A DNA stretch of 64,000 bases, from NCBI GenBank assembly GCA_002929135.1, contig PESC01000054.1:62001-126000 (forward strand). Direction: 5' to 3'. The notes under the pieces are model-generated. The model made no database searches and had not been told where the DNA came from. It was given only the letters and a program-made list of their open reading frames with translations. Positions within the stretch are counted from its first letter, which is position 1; every line of letters starts with the position of its first letter. The translations under genes were made by a program, and so were the position numbers. The stretch is from Methylomonas sp. GTDB lineage: Bacteria > Pseudomonadota > Gammaproteobacteria > Methylococcales > Methylomonadaceae. Positions 8,427-21,951 of this stretch are shown piece after piece.

Positions 8427-8813
8427 ATGACCGAAAAAGACTTTCCTGCCGATACGCTGGATGAGGATATCGACCTGCACGACCTGATCGGCAATCAACG
8501 CCTTGCCGTGCGCTATCTGCGCAGCGACATCAAGGCCACGCTCAAGGTGGCCAATTTTTTCTATCCCCGCTTGTACCCCATCGTTCTGCGCGACATCAGC
8601 AGCAAGGGCGCTGCCATTTTGTGCGAGAAGAAAATCCGCAAGAACACGACGGTTTGCCTGTACTTGCTGTTCGGCGACGGCAAGCGTTTCGCCATCGATG
8701 CAAGAGTCGTACACTCGCAGGCGTATCCCGTACATGGCTTGAAATTCTGCAAGCGCAACTTCGAACTTGCCGAACATCTGCTGCAAACGCAAAGCGATTT
8801 GTCATTCAACTGA
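8427..8813 (+). CDS. PilZ domain protein
   Basis: A 128-residue single-domain protein. It contains the two PilZ signatures for c-di-GMP binding: RLAVR (RxxxR) near residue 25 and DISSKG (DxSxxG) near residue 57. The C-terminal part is a beta barrel followed by a helix. It should act as a cytoplasmic c-di-GMP effector. The ATG at 8427 has no strong Shine-Dalgarno sequence. It is transcribed away from the PQQ-type ABC operon, and the MOSC gene starts 13 nt after its stop, so the two may be cotranscribed. A second PilZ protein is encoded at 52241. Confidence 0.82.
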   Translation: MTEKDFPADTLDEDIDLHDLIGNQRLAVRYLRSDIKATLKVANFFYPRLYPIVLRDISSKGAAILCEKKIRKNTTVCLYLLFGDGKRFAIDARVVHSQAYPVHGLKFCKRNFELAEHLLQTQSDLSFN

Positions 8814-8826
8814 ACACTCATCCGCC

Positions 8827-9675
8827 ATGCCCACACTGAGTGCCATCCATGTTTACCCGATCAAGTCGGTCAGCGGCATCGCCGTCGATCGCTGGCCCGT
8901 CACCGCCAAAGGCCTGCTGTACGACCGCAAATGGATGCTGGTCGATGGTGAGCGGCGTTTCCTTAGCCAGCGCCGGTTGGCAAAAATGGCGTTGATCCGA
9001 ACCCGCATGACCGGCGATGGCGTGATATTGTCGGCGCCGGGCATGACCGACATACTCATGCCGTTGACCGAAACCGACGGCGAAACCCTGTCGGTTGAAA
9101 TCTGGCACGACACCTGTGTTGCCAAAACCGTTTCCGCTGAACTGGATCGCTGGTTTCAGGACTTTCTCGGCATAGCCTGCCGCCTGGTTTATCACCCGGA
9201 CGGCGAGATGCGCCGCGTCGATCCGCGTTATGCGGCGCCGTCGGATCAAACCGCGTTCAGTGACGGCTTTCCGTTTCTGATCGTATCCGAGCAAGCCATG
9301 ACCGCGCTGAATCAGGTCATGGAACTGAACATGACGCTGGCCCGCTTCCGCCCCAATCTGGTGATAGGCGATTGTGCCGCCTTCGCCGAAGACTACTGGC
9401 GCCGCATTGCCATCGATGGCATTGGCTTTCGCTTGCCCAAACCGTGTTCGCGCTGCGGCATTCCGGCCATAGATCCGGCAACCGGCAACATCGGCAAGGA
9501 GCCGCTGCTGACACTCAGCAAGCGCAGGCAATGGCAGAACAAAACCTACTTCGGCCAGAATGCACTGCACGATCGCACCGGCGAACTGTGTGTCGGCAGC
9601 GCCGTGACCCTGCTCGAAACCGGCGACGCCCAGCCGCCATTGTCTTGGCATGATGCCGGTATCGACGGCCATTAA
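8827..9675 (+). CDS. MOSC domain protein, YcbX-like without ferredoxin domain
   Basis: A 282-residue protein with an N-terminal MOSC beta-barrel domain (LSAIHVYPIKSVSGIAVDRW) and a C-terminal MOSC domain containing KPCSRCGIPAIDPATG, where the conserved cysteine coordinates molybdenum cofactor. E. coli YcbX has an added C-terminal [2Fe-2S] ferredoxin domain; this protein stops before it. Family members transfer or use Moco and can reduce N-hydroxylated compounds. The start at 8827 is chosen because the family N-terminus begins there; the longer frame overlaps the PilZ gene. Confidence 0.88.
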   Translation: MPTLSAIHVYPIKSVSGIAVDRWPVTAKGLLYDRKWMLVDGERRFLSQRRLAKMALIRTRMTGDGVILSAPGMTDILMPLTETDGETLSVEIWHDTCVAKTVSAELDRWFQDFLGIACRLVYHPDGEMRRVDPRYAAPSDQTAFSDGFPFLIVSEQAMTALNQVMELNMTLARFRPNLVIGDCAAFAEDYWRRIAIDGIGFRLPKPCSRCGIPAIDPATGNIGKEPLLTLSKRRQWQNKTYFGQNALHDRTGELCVGSAVTLLETGDAQPPLSWHDAGIDGH

Positions 9676-9802
9676 GCCGCGATTAAGTCGTCACCCCTAA
9701 AACACAGCGGCACGCAAAAGCCGCCAGATGTACCCAAGCGGCGCATCGAACCCGCAACCCGCGCTTTTGGCAACCCCTCTCTAATTTTCAAAGGAAAACG
9801 CA

Positions 9803-10624
9803 ATGACCCGAAAACCACTGACAGCCCTGATAGCCACACTGCTGCTGGCAGGCTGTGCCACCAACCCCTACACCGGTCAAACCGGCATCGGCAACCTGGG
9901 CAAAGGTGCTGGCATAGGTGCCGCTGTCGGTGCCGGTGCTGGCACCCTGTTTGGCGGCAACGACTGGAAAAACGCCGGGCTTGGCGCCCTAGCAGGTGCC
10001 GCCGTCGGTGCTGGCATAGGCTGGTACATGGACAAGCAACAGGAAGAAATGCAGCAATCACTGCAAGGCACCGGCATACAAGTGCAGCGCACCGCCGAAA
10101 ACACTTTGAATCTGACCATGCCCAGCAATGTGACGTTCGCTCACGACAGGGCCGACCTGACGCTGGATGCCCAGAACGCCTTGAATTCGGTGGCGCAAGT
10201 GCTCAATCACTACCCGGAATCGACCATCGCGATTACCGGCCACACCGATGACACCGGTTCCGATGCCTACAATCAGCGATTGTCCGAACTGCGGGCAGCC
10301 GCTGTCAGCAGTTATCTCGGTACGCGCGGCGTCAGCCCGACCCGCACGACCCAGCAGGGCATGGGCGAAAGCTTGCCGAAAGTAGCCAATGTCAGCGATG
10401 CCAATCGCGCCATCAACCGTCGTGTCGAACTGGCCATCGTCGCCAATCAGAACGTCGGCGCCAGCCAGCCGCAGCAACCTTACCAGCAACCGGGCGGCTT
10501 TCCCCAACAACCGTACCAACAACCAGGTGGTTTCCCGCAACAACAGCCTTACCAACAACCGGGTGGCTTCCCTCAACAACAGCAGCGCCAGCAGCCCTAT
10601 CAGCCGATGAATCCTTATCGTTGA
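9803..10624 (+). CDS. Glycine-zipper OmpA-family lipoprotein with proline/glutamine repeats
   Basis: A 273-residue lipoprotein with lipobox LLAGC (Cys18). Residues about 28-75 form a glycine zipper (GKGAGIGAAVGAGAGTLFGG), as in YiaD-type proteins. An OmpA C-terminal domain follows at about 110-218, with GHTDDTG and NRRVELAI for peptidoglycan binding. The last 50 residues carry three near-identical PYQQPGGFPQQ units, an unusual low-complexity tail. The protein probably anchors the outer membrane to murein. A clear ribosome site (AAGGAAAA) precedes the ATG. Confidence 0.9.
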   Translation: MTRKPLTALIATLLLAGCATNPYTGQTGIGNLGKGAGIGAAVGAGAGTLFGGNDWKNAGLGALAGAAVGAGIGWYMDKQQEEMQQSLQGTGIQVQRTAENTLNLTMPSNVTFAHDRADLTLDAQNALNSVAQVLNHYPESTIAITGHTDDTGSDAYNQRLSELRAAAVSSYLGTRGVSPTRTTQQGMGESLPKVANVSDANRAINRRVELAIVANQNVGASQPQQPYQQPGGFPQQPYQQPGGFPQQQPYQQPGGFPQQQQRQQPYQPMNPYR

Positions 10625-10637
10625 GGCGGTACAGCCC

Positions 10638-10657
10638 GCAGGCACCGCAGTGCCTGC
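10638..10657 (+). terminator. Hairpin after the OmpA-lipoprotein gene
   Basis: A perfect 8-bp stem with a 4-nt loop lies 14 nt after the stop codon and is followed by a weak T stretch. It is a plausible intrinsic terminator. Confidence 0.5.
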
Positions 10658-10675
10658 CGGGATTTTCCGGTTTCC

Positions 10676-10748
10676 CTCGTTCCCACGCTCCGCGTGGGAA
10701 TGCAGACCGGGACGCTCTGCGTCCCGAACGCTTGCGCTACGCAGAACG
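10676..10748. repeat. Dispersed palindromic (REP/MITE-like) element, copy A
   Basis: This segment holds a 21-nt palindrome at 10680-10700, a second palindrome at 10710-10726, and a tail related to the first arms. Shorter, diverged copies occur at 24889-24937 and 51249-51299. All are intergenic. Similar elements are widespread in methylotroph genomes as far as I recall; this copy is the most complete in the window. Confidence 0.75.
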
Positions 10749-10772
10749 CGGCAATGAGAGTTAGTCTGGCTT

Positions 10773-13909
<3,137 letters not shown>

Positions 13910-13910
<1 letters not shown>

Positions 13911-16201
13911 TACGGTTCTCCTTGTTCTTCGATGGGCTGAATCGCCACCAGCTTCAATAGCCCGTCGTAATGCTCACGGTCGACAGCCATCATCATTTCG
14001 AGTGTGTCGCGCAACACGGGTTGGGTTTCTGCAAGTAGAGAAAGATCGTGTCCCGGATCAGCGATTGCGCCAGCATGTGAGTACGTGTTGAGCAAGCGGA
14101 GGATGCGGGTCTTTTTCGCGCTGTCAAAATCCACCCGCTCGAGTCGTGGGCCGAGATCTCCGCTCATCTCGGGGAAGCGGAAAGCGAGGAATGCCTCGAT
14201 CAATCGGCGTGCGACGTTGGGCAAACCGTAATGGTGTTCCAGTTGGACAACGTCATTGCGGTGAGCCTCCTCGTAGACGCGCTTGAACAGGTACTGGTAC
14301 TCCGATTCGTACTCCTCAAGCAGAGGATCAAGATGGCCTAACTCGCTGGTGCGAGACCCGTCCGCGTGACGCCGGGTACGAAGCAGGAAGAAACGACCGG
14401 GCCGGTCTTCGATCTTTTTCTTTCGTTGCCCCGGCAAGTGATGGAACCAGTTTTTCACCAGCCGGAAAAACGAGAAGCTGTGGGTCAATATGAAAAGCTG
14501 CCCCGCATCCTTGGTGCGATCCTTCATGTAGCCGAAGGCCGAGAACAGCGCGTTGTCATCGAGGCTCGATACCGGATCGTCAATGACGACAATCCCATTC
14601 TTCAAGTCGAATGTTCTGTCCTGTAACGACTTGAGAAAATAGAGGAACGCAATCGCCGTGCGCTCTCCATCGCTCAAGTGCGCTACATACTGGCCGCTGC
14701 GGGTCAGTGCGTAGCCAGTGCCTTTCACCTCGAAGCGCAGTTCGTCGCGCCCAAGGTAGGCGCATAGCTCTGCGGTCAGCTCGTCGGCGGGGCGGCGATG
14801 TTCGAGGATCGCGCGTTCCAGTTCATTGATCTGCGTCTGGGTTGCTGCCTGCGTACCCCTTATGCCATCCAGTTCGGTAGTCGCGGCTGTTACCGCATCG
14901 GAGAGCTGGACGAATTCGGCGTGCGCCTCCGCGACATACGAGGCTTCAAGCTTCTTGCACGCACTGTCGACCGACGCCGTGAACTCTGCGGAGATGCGGT
15001 TGTGCTTCTCCACGATCCCATTGAATGCGGCGACTGAGTCGGTAATCGAGGAGGGTCTCGCCGTAGCTTGTGCCTGCGTGGCGGTGGGTGCGAACGGCTG
15101 ATCGCGCTTGGCCTCGACACGCGCGATGAGGGCATCCAGCGCAGCTTGGGTCTCTGACTGCGCCGTCAACACCATTACGCACGCGGGGGGCACTTCGGGC
15201 ACGAGCGCTTCATAGAAGCGCGAAGCGTCCGGCAACGACAGTGAGGCCGCAGTCTGCTTGGCCGCCTTCAGCTTCGAGAGAAGAGCGGACAGGTCTTTCT
15301 GAAAGCCCGCGAAGGCATCGTTGAAGTGAGCTTCGAGCGCGGCGCGACGCGCTCCCTGAAGCGGCTGCTGGCAGAAGCGGCAGGTGTCGGAGGCGTGCTC
15401 GCCCGAGTGCAGATGAAGCCCTTCTTGCACCCACGCGGCTAGCTTGGCATTGCCGGTCAGTTCATCGAGCGTCTGCGCAACGACGGAGCGACCGACCAGC
15501 GTATCGACTTCACTAGTCAACGCATCAAGTTCGATGGATGGCGCAACAACCTTGTCGACTTGGGGCTTTGGCTGGGCGTTCTTCTGGCTATGGAGCTGTG
15601 CTTTCTGCTCATCGGACAGAGTCGCGGCCGCCACCCGCTGCGCATCCATTGCTTCAACGGTACGCCTGAAATTTCGCTTGTCGTAGTTGTTGTAGGACTG
15701 GCTGTTCGCGGTGGTCAATAGCTCCTTGATGAGCTTTGCCTTGTCTTTGCAGAAATCGTCCAGCTTTGACTCTGCTTTCGTCTTCTCGGCCTGGGCAGTT
15801 CGCAACGCGATGTCGGTCGTAGCGAGTTCCTTTTTGAGCTGCTCGACCCGTGCCTGCTTCTCGATGCTGTCTTCGCCGAGAAAGTAAATCGGCGCAATGC
15901 CGCCCGTTTGCGACAGGGTGGCACTAATGAAATCCCGGTTGAAGACGCGCACTTGCGGCAGTTGCGCCGAAGCGAAAGCGGAACCTGCGACCTTCGTTGT
16001 GCCATCGATCTCCAGTGCCGCGTCACCTTCGAGGAGCGCGGTCTTCTTCTCAACGAGCGAAAGCAGCCATGACAGCGTCGTTTTGCCGCTGCCGTTCCAT
16101 CCATAGATGACATTGAACTGCGCGAACGGGTGCAGCTCTGTTGGCCAAGCAAAGTCGCGGAACACTCGGAGCCGTAGCTTGCCGATGCGAGTCAACTTCA
16201 T
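13910..16201 (-). CDS. RloC-like AAA ATPase, candidate anticodon nuclease
   Basis: A 763-residue SMC/Rad50-like ABC ATPase. Walker A is GWNGSGKTT (34-42), the signature is LSDGER (509-514), Walker B is [12 protein letters not shown] (537-548), and His574 is the H-loop. The middle is coiled coil interrupted by DTCRFCQQP (Cys274, Cys277), a zinc-hook CxxC. The C-terminal domain contains Arg665-x3-Glu669 and then His709 in NTYSHAG, the order and approximate spacing of the PrrC/RloC anticodon-nuclease triad. It lies inside a type I R-M operon, where rloC (restriction-linked orf) is known to occur. Predicted role: tRNA anticodon cleavage upon phage anti-restriction. A plain AAA_13 ATPase without nuclease activity is the alternative. 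Confidence 0.8.
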
Positions 16202-16947
16202 GCCGACTCTCCTAGTCCTTCGACGGGCTCCACAGCCGAAGCTGGTGCGCCGCGCGCAGCGTTCAACGCCTCCACATAGGCGTCCCGATCCAGTTGGTAA
16301 AGCAGACGGCTCACTTCAATGCTGATGGGTAGCTCATCACCGCCCGGCAGCAGGAAACGCAAGGTTGCCGAGTCGCCGTCCCCGACGTCCACCGCCAGCC
16401 CCACGTGCGCGTCGATCAGCGCGTTGTTTTCTGCAAATCGCTCCCACGGCTCGCGGGAGCTGATCGGGTCGAGCTGCGTATCCAGATAGGCCTGATGCAG
16501 AAATGCCACGATGGCATCGGCCGCCAGAACCGCGCTGCGGCGGTGGTGCTCTGCCAACCGCTCCAGATACGGATCTTTGCCGTGGCTGGCGGGGCCCGCC
16601 TTGTTACGCAGGTCGTTCAGTGCGTCGGCCAACTTGTGATGGCTGGACACCAGCTTCTTGAACCGGTCGTCACGGACATCGCCGAGTTTGAGCGCGCGAA
16701 TTGCTGCCGTCAGCCAGTCCGACAGCGAGGGCGTCTCCTGCGTGGGCTTGAGCGGGGTTTGCTGGGTGTGGAAGCTGTCAACCACTACCCGGCACACCAC
16801 CTCGACAACAGTCTTGGCGCAGTCGATGCACGCATCGTTGTTCTGTTCCAGATTGCGCTCCATCGCCTCGAAGGTCTGCTGCAACATCGGCGCATCTCGC
16901 CAATGCCTGCAGGCCTCGCGGATGCCGGGGCACCAATCCAAAGTCAT
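16198..16947 (-). CDS. Abortive-infection (Abi_C-like) family protein
   Basis: A 249-residue protein of mainly helical character. The block ADALNDLRNKAGPASHGKDP (residues 108-126) resembles the conserved RN...HG core of the abortive-infection C-terminal family and HEPN-like folds, although the Arg-to-His spacing is one residue longer than I expect. The last 60 residues (DGDSATLRFLLPGGDELPIS) look like a small beta domain. It overlaps hsdS by 4 nt upstream and the RloC-like gene by 4 nt downstream. Position suggests an accessory defence factor or a regulator or antidote of its ATPase neighbour; function is not established. Confidence 0.6.
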   Translation of the reverse strand: MTLDWCPGIREACRHWRDAPMLQQTFEAMERNLEQNNDACIDCAKTVVEVVCRVVVDSFHTQQTPLKPTQETPSLSDWLTAAIRALKLGDVRDDRFKKLVSSHHKLADALNDLRNKAGPASHGKDPYLERLAEHHRRSAVLAADAIVAFLHQAYLDTQLDPISSREPWERFAENNALIDAHVGLAVDVGDGDSATLRFLLPGGDELPISIEVSRLLYQLDRDAYVEALNAARGAPASAVEPVEGLGESA

Positions 16948-18282
16948 ACCGCCGCTCCGACGATGCGCTCGGCATCTGGCACGCGCAATTCGCCGGAGAT
17001 GAGTTTGGGCAGCAGCGTGTCGCGGAGTTGGGCGAGGGAGCGGGACTGCTGCGCGTTGCTGACCAATTGATCGAATTGCGAAGCAATGACGGCGTCAAAT
17101 TTTTCCATGCTCTCCGGTGGTGCAACAGCAATCCGAGCCTCCGTGAGGTGCTTGCGCTGAATGTGGCCCATCGTTGTAGCCTTGCCAGCGGCAATCGCGC
17201 GGAAATCCGACAAGTGGTGACGGGTGGCGAAGAAATAGAACCACTTCGGCACCTCACTGGACGTTACCTTGAACAGATGCTGGTTCAGTGCGCCGCGCCC
17301 ACCATTCCAAACTTCGACTTCGAGCGAACCCGACCACGAGAACAATACGTCGCCATCGACAACCACATATTCGGGCTTGATTTGCGTGCTCGCCTTGTCT
17401 GCTCCATTCGTGTTTCCAGCACGCAATTGCGCGATCTTGATGACCGGAAGGAATTCGGTTTCGCTTTCCGGCGGAAATTTCTGTAGAGCAAGGCCGTTGA
17501 GATAGTTCGCAATCGAGTCCAGAGAGCGCATTTCCCACCCCTCCGGAATCTCCCCTAATTCCGATTCAACGAGGCGGTCGGGAAAGATGTCGTAGAGGTG
17601 CGCGGGCAGGCCGGGCCGCGACTGGCCCCGCTGCCAGCGACCTTCCATTTTGGCGCGCACAGGTTCGAAGTCCACGAACCAAGCCTTGAATAAGGTGCGG
17701 GCCATCGCCTCCAGCGACTCGTTGGTCTGGCTCTGGTTGCGTAGACGTTCGGCGAAGAGTTTCGCCATATTGCCGATAGCACGCTGCTCACCAAGTGGCG
17801 GCAATGGCAGCGCCATTTGCTTGAGGTGCATTGGACCGAAGTGTCGAATGACACTACCGGATGCCATGGCTTCAACCTGCTGCATAAAAGCAGACGAACC
17901 AAGAAATGCTCGCAAAAAACCCGCGTCAATCTCCTTGGTCTTTGGTTGAAATCTAATCAATCCAGTGTACGGAACGGCTCCTGCGGACTCCTCGGTGACT
18001 TCGCTCACGCGGCCAAATGACGCGCTGGTACTTATCACTAAATCTCCGCGCTCTAATCGAAAGTGGTTCCACTTACTCGCAACTTTTTCCGGCGCAAGGA
18101 AGTTGCACCCCTCAAGTGAAACAAAATCTCCTTCAACGCCTTTTAGTCGAATCAGTGGAACGCCACTACTCTGGAAATCTTTAGCAAGAATGCCTGGCCC
18201 TTCTTGAAAGATGACAGCATCAGTGAGCGGAACAACTTTCCAGCCTTCTGGGCATATCGCCTCAAGCTCAGCTTGATACGCA

Positions 18283-18293
<11 letters not shown>
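16944..18293 (-). CDS. hsdS: Type I restriction-modification specificity subunit S
   Basis: A 449-residue HsdS with the usual two target-recognition domains, each followed by a long conserved helix. The first helix shows [20 protein letters not shown] and the second ends in [20 protein letters not shown]. The ATG at 18293 is preferred over an upstream TTG because AAGGAG lies 8 nt before it. It overlaps hsdM by 11 nt. The coding sequence for the first recognition domain (about 18061-18240) is near 47 percent GC, below its neighbours, as expected when recognition domains are swapped between strains. The recognition sequence cannot be predicted from the protein alone. Confidence 0.93.
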
Positions 18294-19839
<1,546 letters not shown>

Positions 19840-20104
19840 CGTGTTCTTATCCTTTGCGTGGTGTCTTTGCTGCCGGGGCTTGATGCCCCGGCGCGAGCGT
19901 GGTGTTCGTAACGCCGTACAGCGCCAGCGGATCGCTGAGCCACCGGAGGCGGTGTAGGCCAGCCGCTCACCTTGGCCGTGGCTTGGGGGGGTAATCCGGT
20001 AGTTTTCGCTGAATAGTTACGATTGTTGTCAAAGGATGGCGTGCAACAGCGCCTGCAACGCCCTGGTACCAGCAGCTTGCATCGCACACGCTGCGCGCCT
20101 TGGG

Positions 20105-20920
20105 TCACGCTGGCGTACAGGCACAATCCATGCTGTAGCGTTGCACGTCGTCGCCTAACATCAAGGCTGTCAGTTGGCCGCCCCACAGGCAGCCGGTATC
20201 GATGGCGTAGACGTTGTCGCGGTCGTAGAAGCCCAGGGTGGACCAGTGACCAAAGATGATGCGCAAATCCCGGCTTTTCCGGTTTGGCACGGTGAACCAG
20301 GGCATCAGGTGCGGCGGCTGGGAGCCGGGCGGGCCTTTGTGGGCGAAATCGATGGTGCCGTCAGCGTCGCAGTAACGCAGGCGGGTGAAACAATTGACGG
20401 CAAAGCGCAGTTTTTCGGCGCGCGTCATGGTGTCTGACCAGAGCGCCGGTTTGTTGCCGTACATGCTGGCGAAGAAGCGCAGGTGTTCCGGCCCCTGAAG
20501 TGCGCGTTCAACCAGGCTGGCCATGTCTTGCGTCAGAGCCAGATCCCATTGCGGCGGCAACCCGGCATGTAGCAGGCAGAAGTGGTCGTTGCGATGAAAC
20601 AAAGGCCGATGCCGCAGCCAGGCTATCAGTTCGTCGCAGTCTGGCGCCTTCAGTATTGGCAACAGGGTGTCTTTCTTGCCGATCTTGCCCAGGGTCAGCG
20701 CAGTTGCGATCAGATGCAGGTCATGGTTGCCGAGGACAGTGACGGCGGCATCGGCCAGGCCTTTGACGAAGCGCAGGGTTTCCAGGGAATGTGGGCCACG
20801 GTTGACCAGATCGCCCGCCAGCCAGAGTTGATCGATTTTGGGGTCGAAACCCACATGATCCAGCAGTCGCCGGAGTGCGTCGTAACAGCCTTGGATATCG
20901 CCTACGGCATAAATCGCCAT
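20105..20920 (-). CDS. apaH: Symmetrical bis(5'-nucleosyl)-tetraphosphatase
   Basis: A 271-residue metallophosphoesterase that splits Ap4A into two ADP. The phosphoesterase motifs are GDIQGCYDALRRLL at residue 7, GDLVNRGPHSLE, GNHDLHLI and the later HAGLPPQWDL. Length equals that of E. coli ApaH. Its ATG overlaps the apaG stop by one base, reproducing the apaG-apaH order of enterobacteria. The last about 10 residues are shared with no other gene. Confidence 0.96.
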   Translation of the reverse strand: MAIYAVGDIQGCYDALRRLLDHVGFDPKIDQLWLAGDLVNRGPHSLETLRFVKGLADAAVTVLGNHDLHLIATALTLGKIGKKDTLLPILKAPDCDELIAWLRHRPLFHRNDHFCLLHAGLPPQWDLALTQDMASLVERALQGPEHLRFFASMYGNKPALWSDTMTRAEKLRFAVNCFTRLRYCDADGTIDFAHKGPPGSQPPHLMPWFTVPNRKSRDLRIIFGHWSTLGFYDRDNVYAIDTGCLWGGQLTALMLGDDVQRYSMDCACTPA

Positions 20921-21297
20921 CAGTGCAGGGTTCGGGGAATGGACAGCGTGAAACGGGGAATCTGCGCACTGAAATGAACGCCGCTGTCTGACTGCATCTG
21001 ATACGTGCCCTGCATGACGCCGACTGCGGTTTCGATCATCGCCGCACTGGTGTAGCGGAACGATGCCCCCGGCTCCAGGTGCGGGTGTTCGCCAACCACG
21101 CCTTCACCGTTGACTTCCTGCACTTTGCCGTTGGCATCGGTTATCAGCCAGTGCCGGGTCAGCAGGCGCGCGGCTTCGTTGCCGACGTTGGTTATGGTGA
21201 TGGTGTAGGCAAAGACGAAGCGGTTTTGCCCAGGTACCGATTGCGCTTCGATATAGTGCGGCTGCGCCTCAACAATTACTTTGTTTTTTTTGCTCAT
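20920..21297 (-). CDS. apaG: ApaG domain protein
   Basis: A 125-residue fibronectin-III-like protein of normal ApaG length. Family blocks are FAYTITITNVGNEAARLLTR, HWLITDANGKVQEVNGEGVV and the glycine-rich GEHPHLEPGASFRYTSA. Loss of ApaG affects cobalt and magnesium efflux in Salmonella; its molecular activity is not settled. It starts 99 nt before the divergent ankyrin gene and is coupled to apaH. Confidence 0.95.
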   Translation of the reverse strand: MSKKNKVIVEAQPHYIEAQSVPGQNRFVFAYTITITNVGNEAARLLTRHWLITDANGKVQEVNGEGVVGEHPHLEPGASFRYTSAAMIETAVGVMQGTYQMQSDSGVHFSAQIPRFTLSIPRTLH

Positions 21298-21396
21298 TAG
21301 ATGGATTATGTCCGGCCTGTTTTCCAGGTGATTTCAATCAAAATTATTTCAACCGGATTATTTCAACCCAAGCGCCGTGCAAACGCAAGCTGCCAC

Positions 21397-21951
21397 ATGA
21401 GCCGTCCGATTCGTCTGCTTTGCCTGATTTTTCTGGCTTTTCTACTGATGCGTCCGGCGCTTGCCGAGGATGGTAAACACTTGTTCGCAGCGGCGGCAGC
21501 CGGTAAGCCCGAACGGGTGTCGGCCTTGCTGGCTCAGGGCGTAGATGTCAACAGCACGATAGAGCAAAGCCGCACGGCGCTGATGGCCGCCAGCTTCAAC
21601 GGCAATGTCCGTATCGTCAATCTGTTGCTGAGTTACGGCGCCGATGTCAACCTGGCCGACAAGGCGGGCAATACCGCGCTATCCGACGCCGTGATGTTCG
21701 GCAGCGTCGAAGTCGCCAGCATCCTGATTGCCGCTGGAGCCAACGTCAATGCTGCCGATGGGCAAGGCGTTAAAATCCTCGACAAGGCTAAAAAACTGGG
21801 CAGGGAAGCCATCGTCAAGGTATTGGAAGCCGCCGGTGCGCAAGCTGCGGCCAAAGCAGACGCAGCGGCCACGACCGAGCAAAAACCGGTGGACGAAAAG
21901 CCGACCACCGAACAAACCGCCGAACAACAACCCCAACCCGCGCAACCATGA
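21397..21951 (+). CDS. Secreted ankyrin-repeat protein
   Basis: A 184-residue protein with a signal peptide (LLCLIFLAFLLMRPALAED). Four ankyrin repeats follow, each carrying an Ala-Ala-x-x-Gly or Leu-Leu-x-x-Gly-Ala core: KHLFAAAAAGKPERVSALLA, TALMAASFNGNVRIVNLLLS, TALSDAVMFGSVEVASILIA and a degenerate last one. The tail is rich in Ala, Glu, Pro and Gln and probably disordered. It is likely periplasmic and mediates protein contacts. ATG 21397 is chosen for the signal peptide. Its stop overlaps mpl by 4 nt, so the two are coexpressed. Confidence 0.85.
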   Translation: MSRPIRLLCLIFLAFLLMRPALAEDGKHLFAAAAAGKPERVSALLAQGVDVNSTIEQSRTALMAASFNGNVRIVNLLLSYGADVNLADKAGNTALSDAVMFGSVEVASILIAAGANVNAADGQGVKILDKAKKLGREAIVKVLEAAGAQAAAKADAAATTEQKPVDEKPTTEQTAEQQPQPAQP

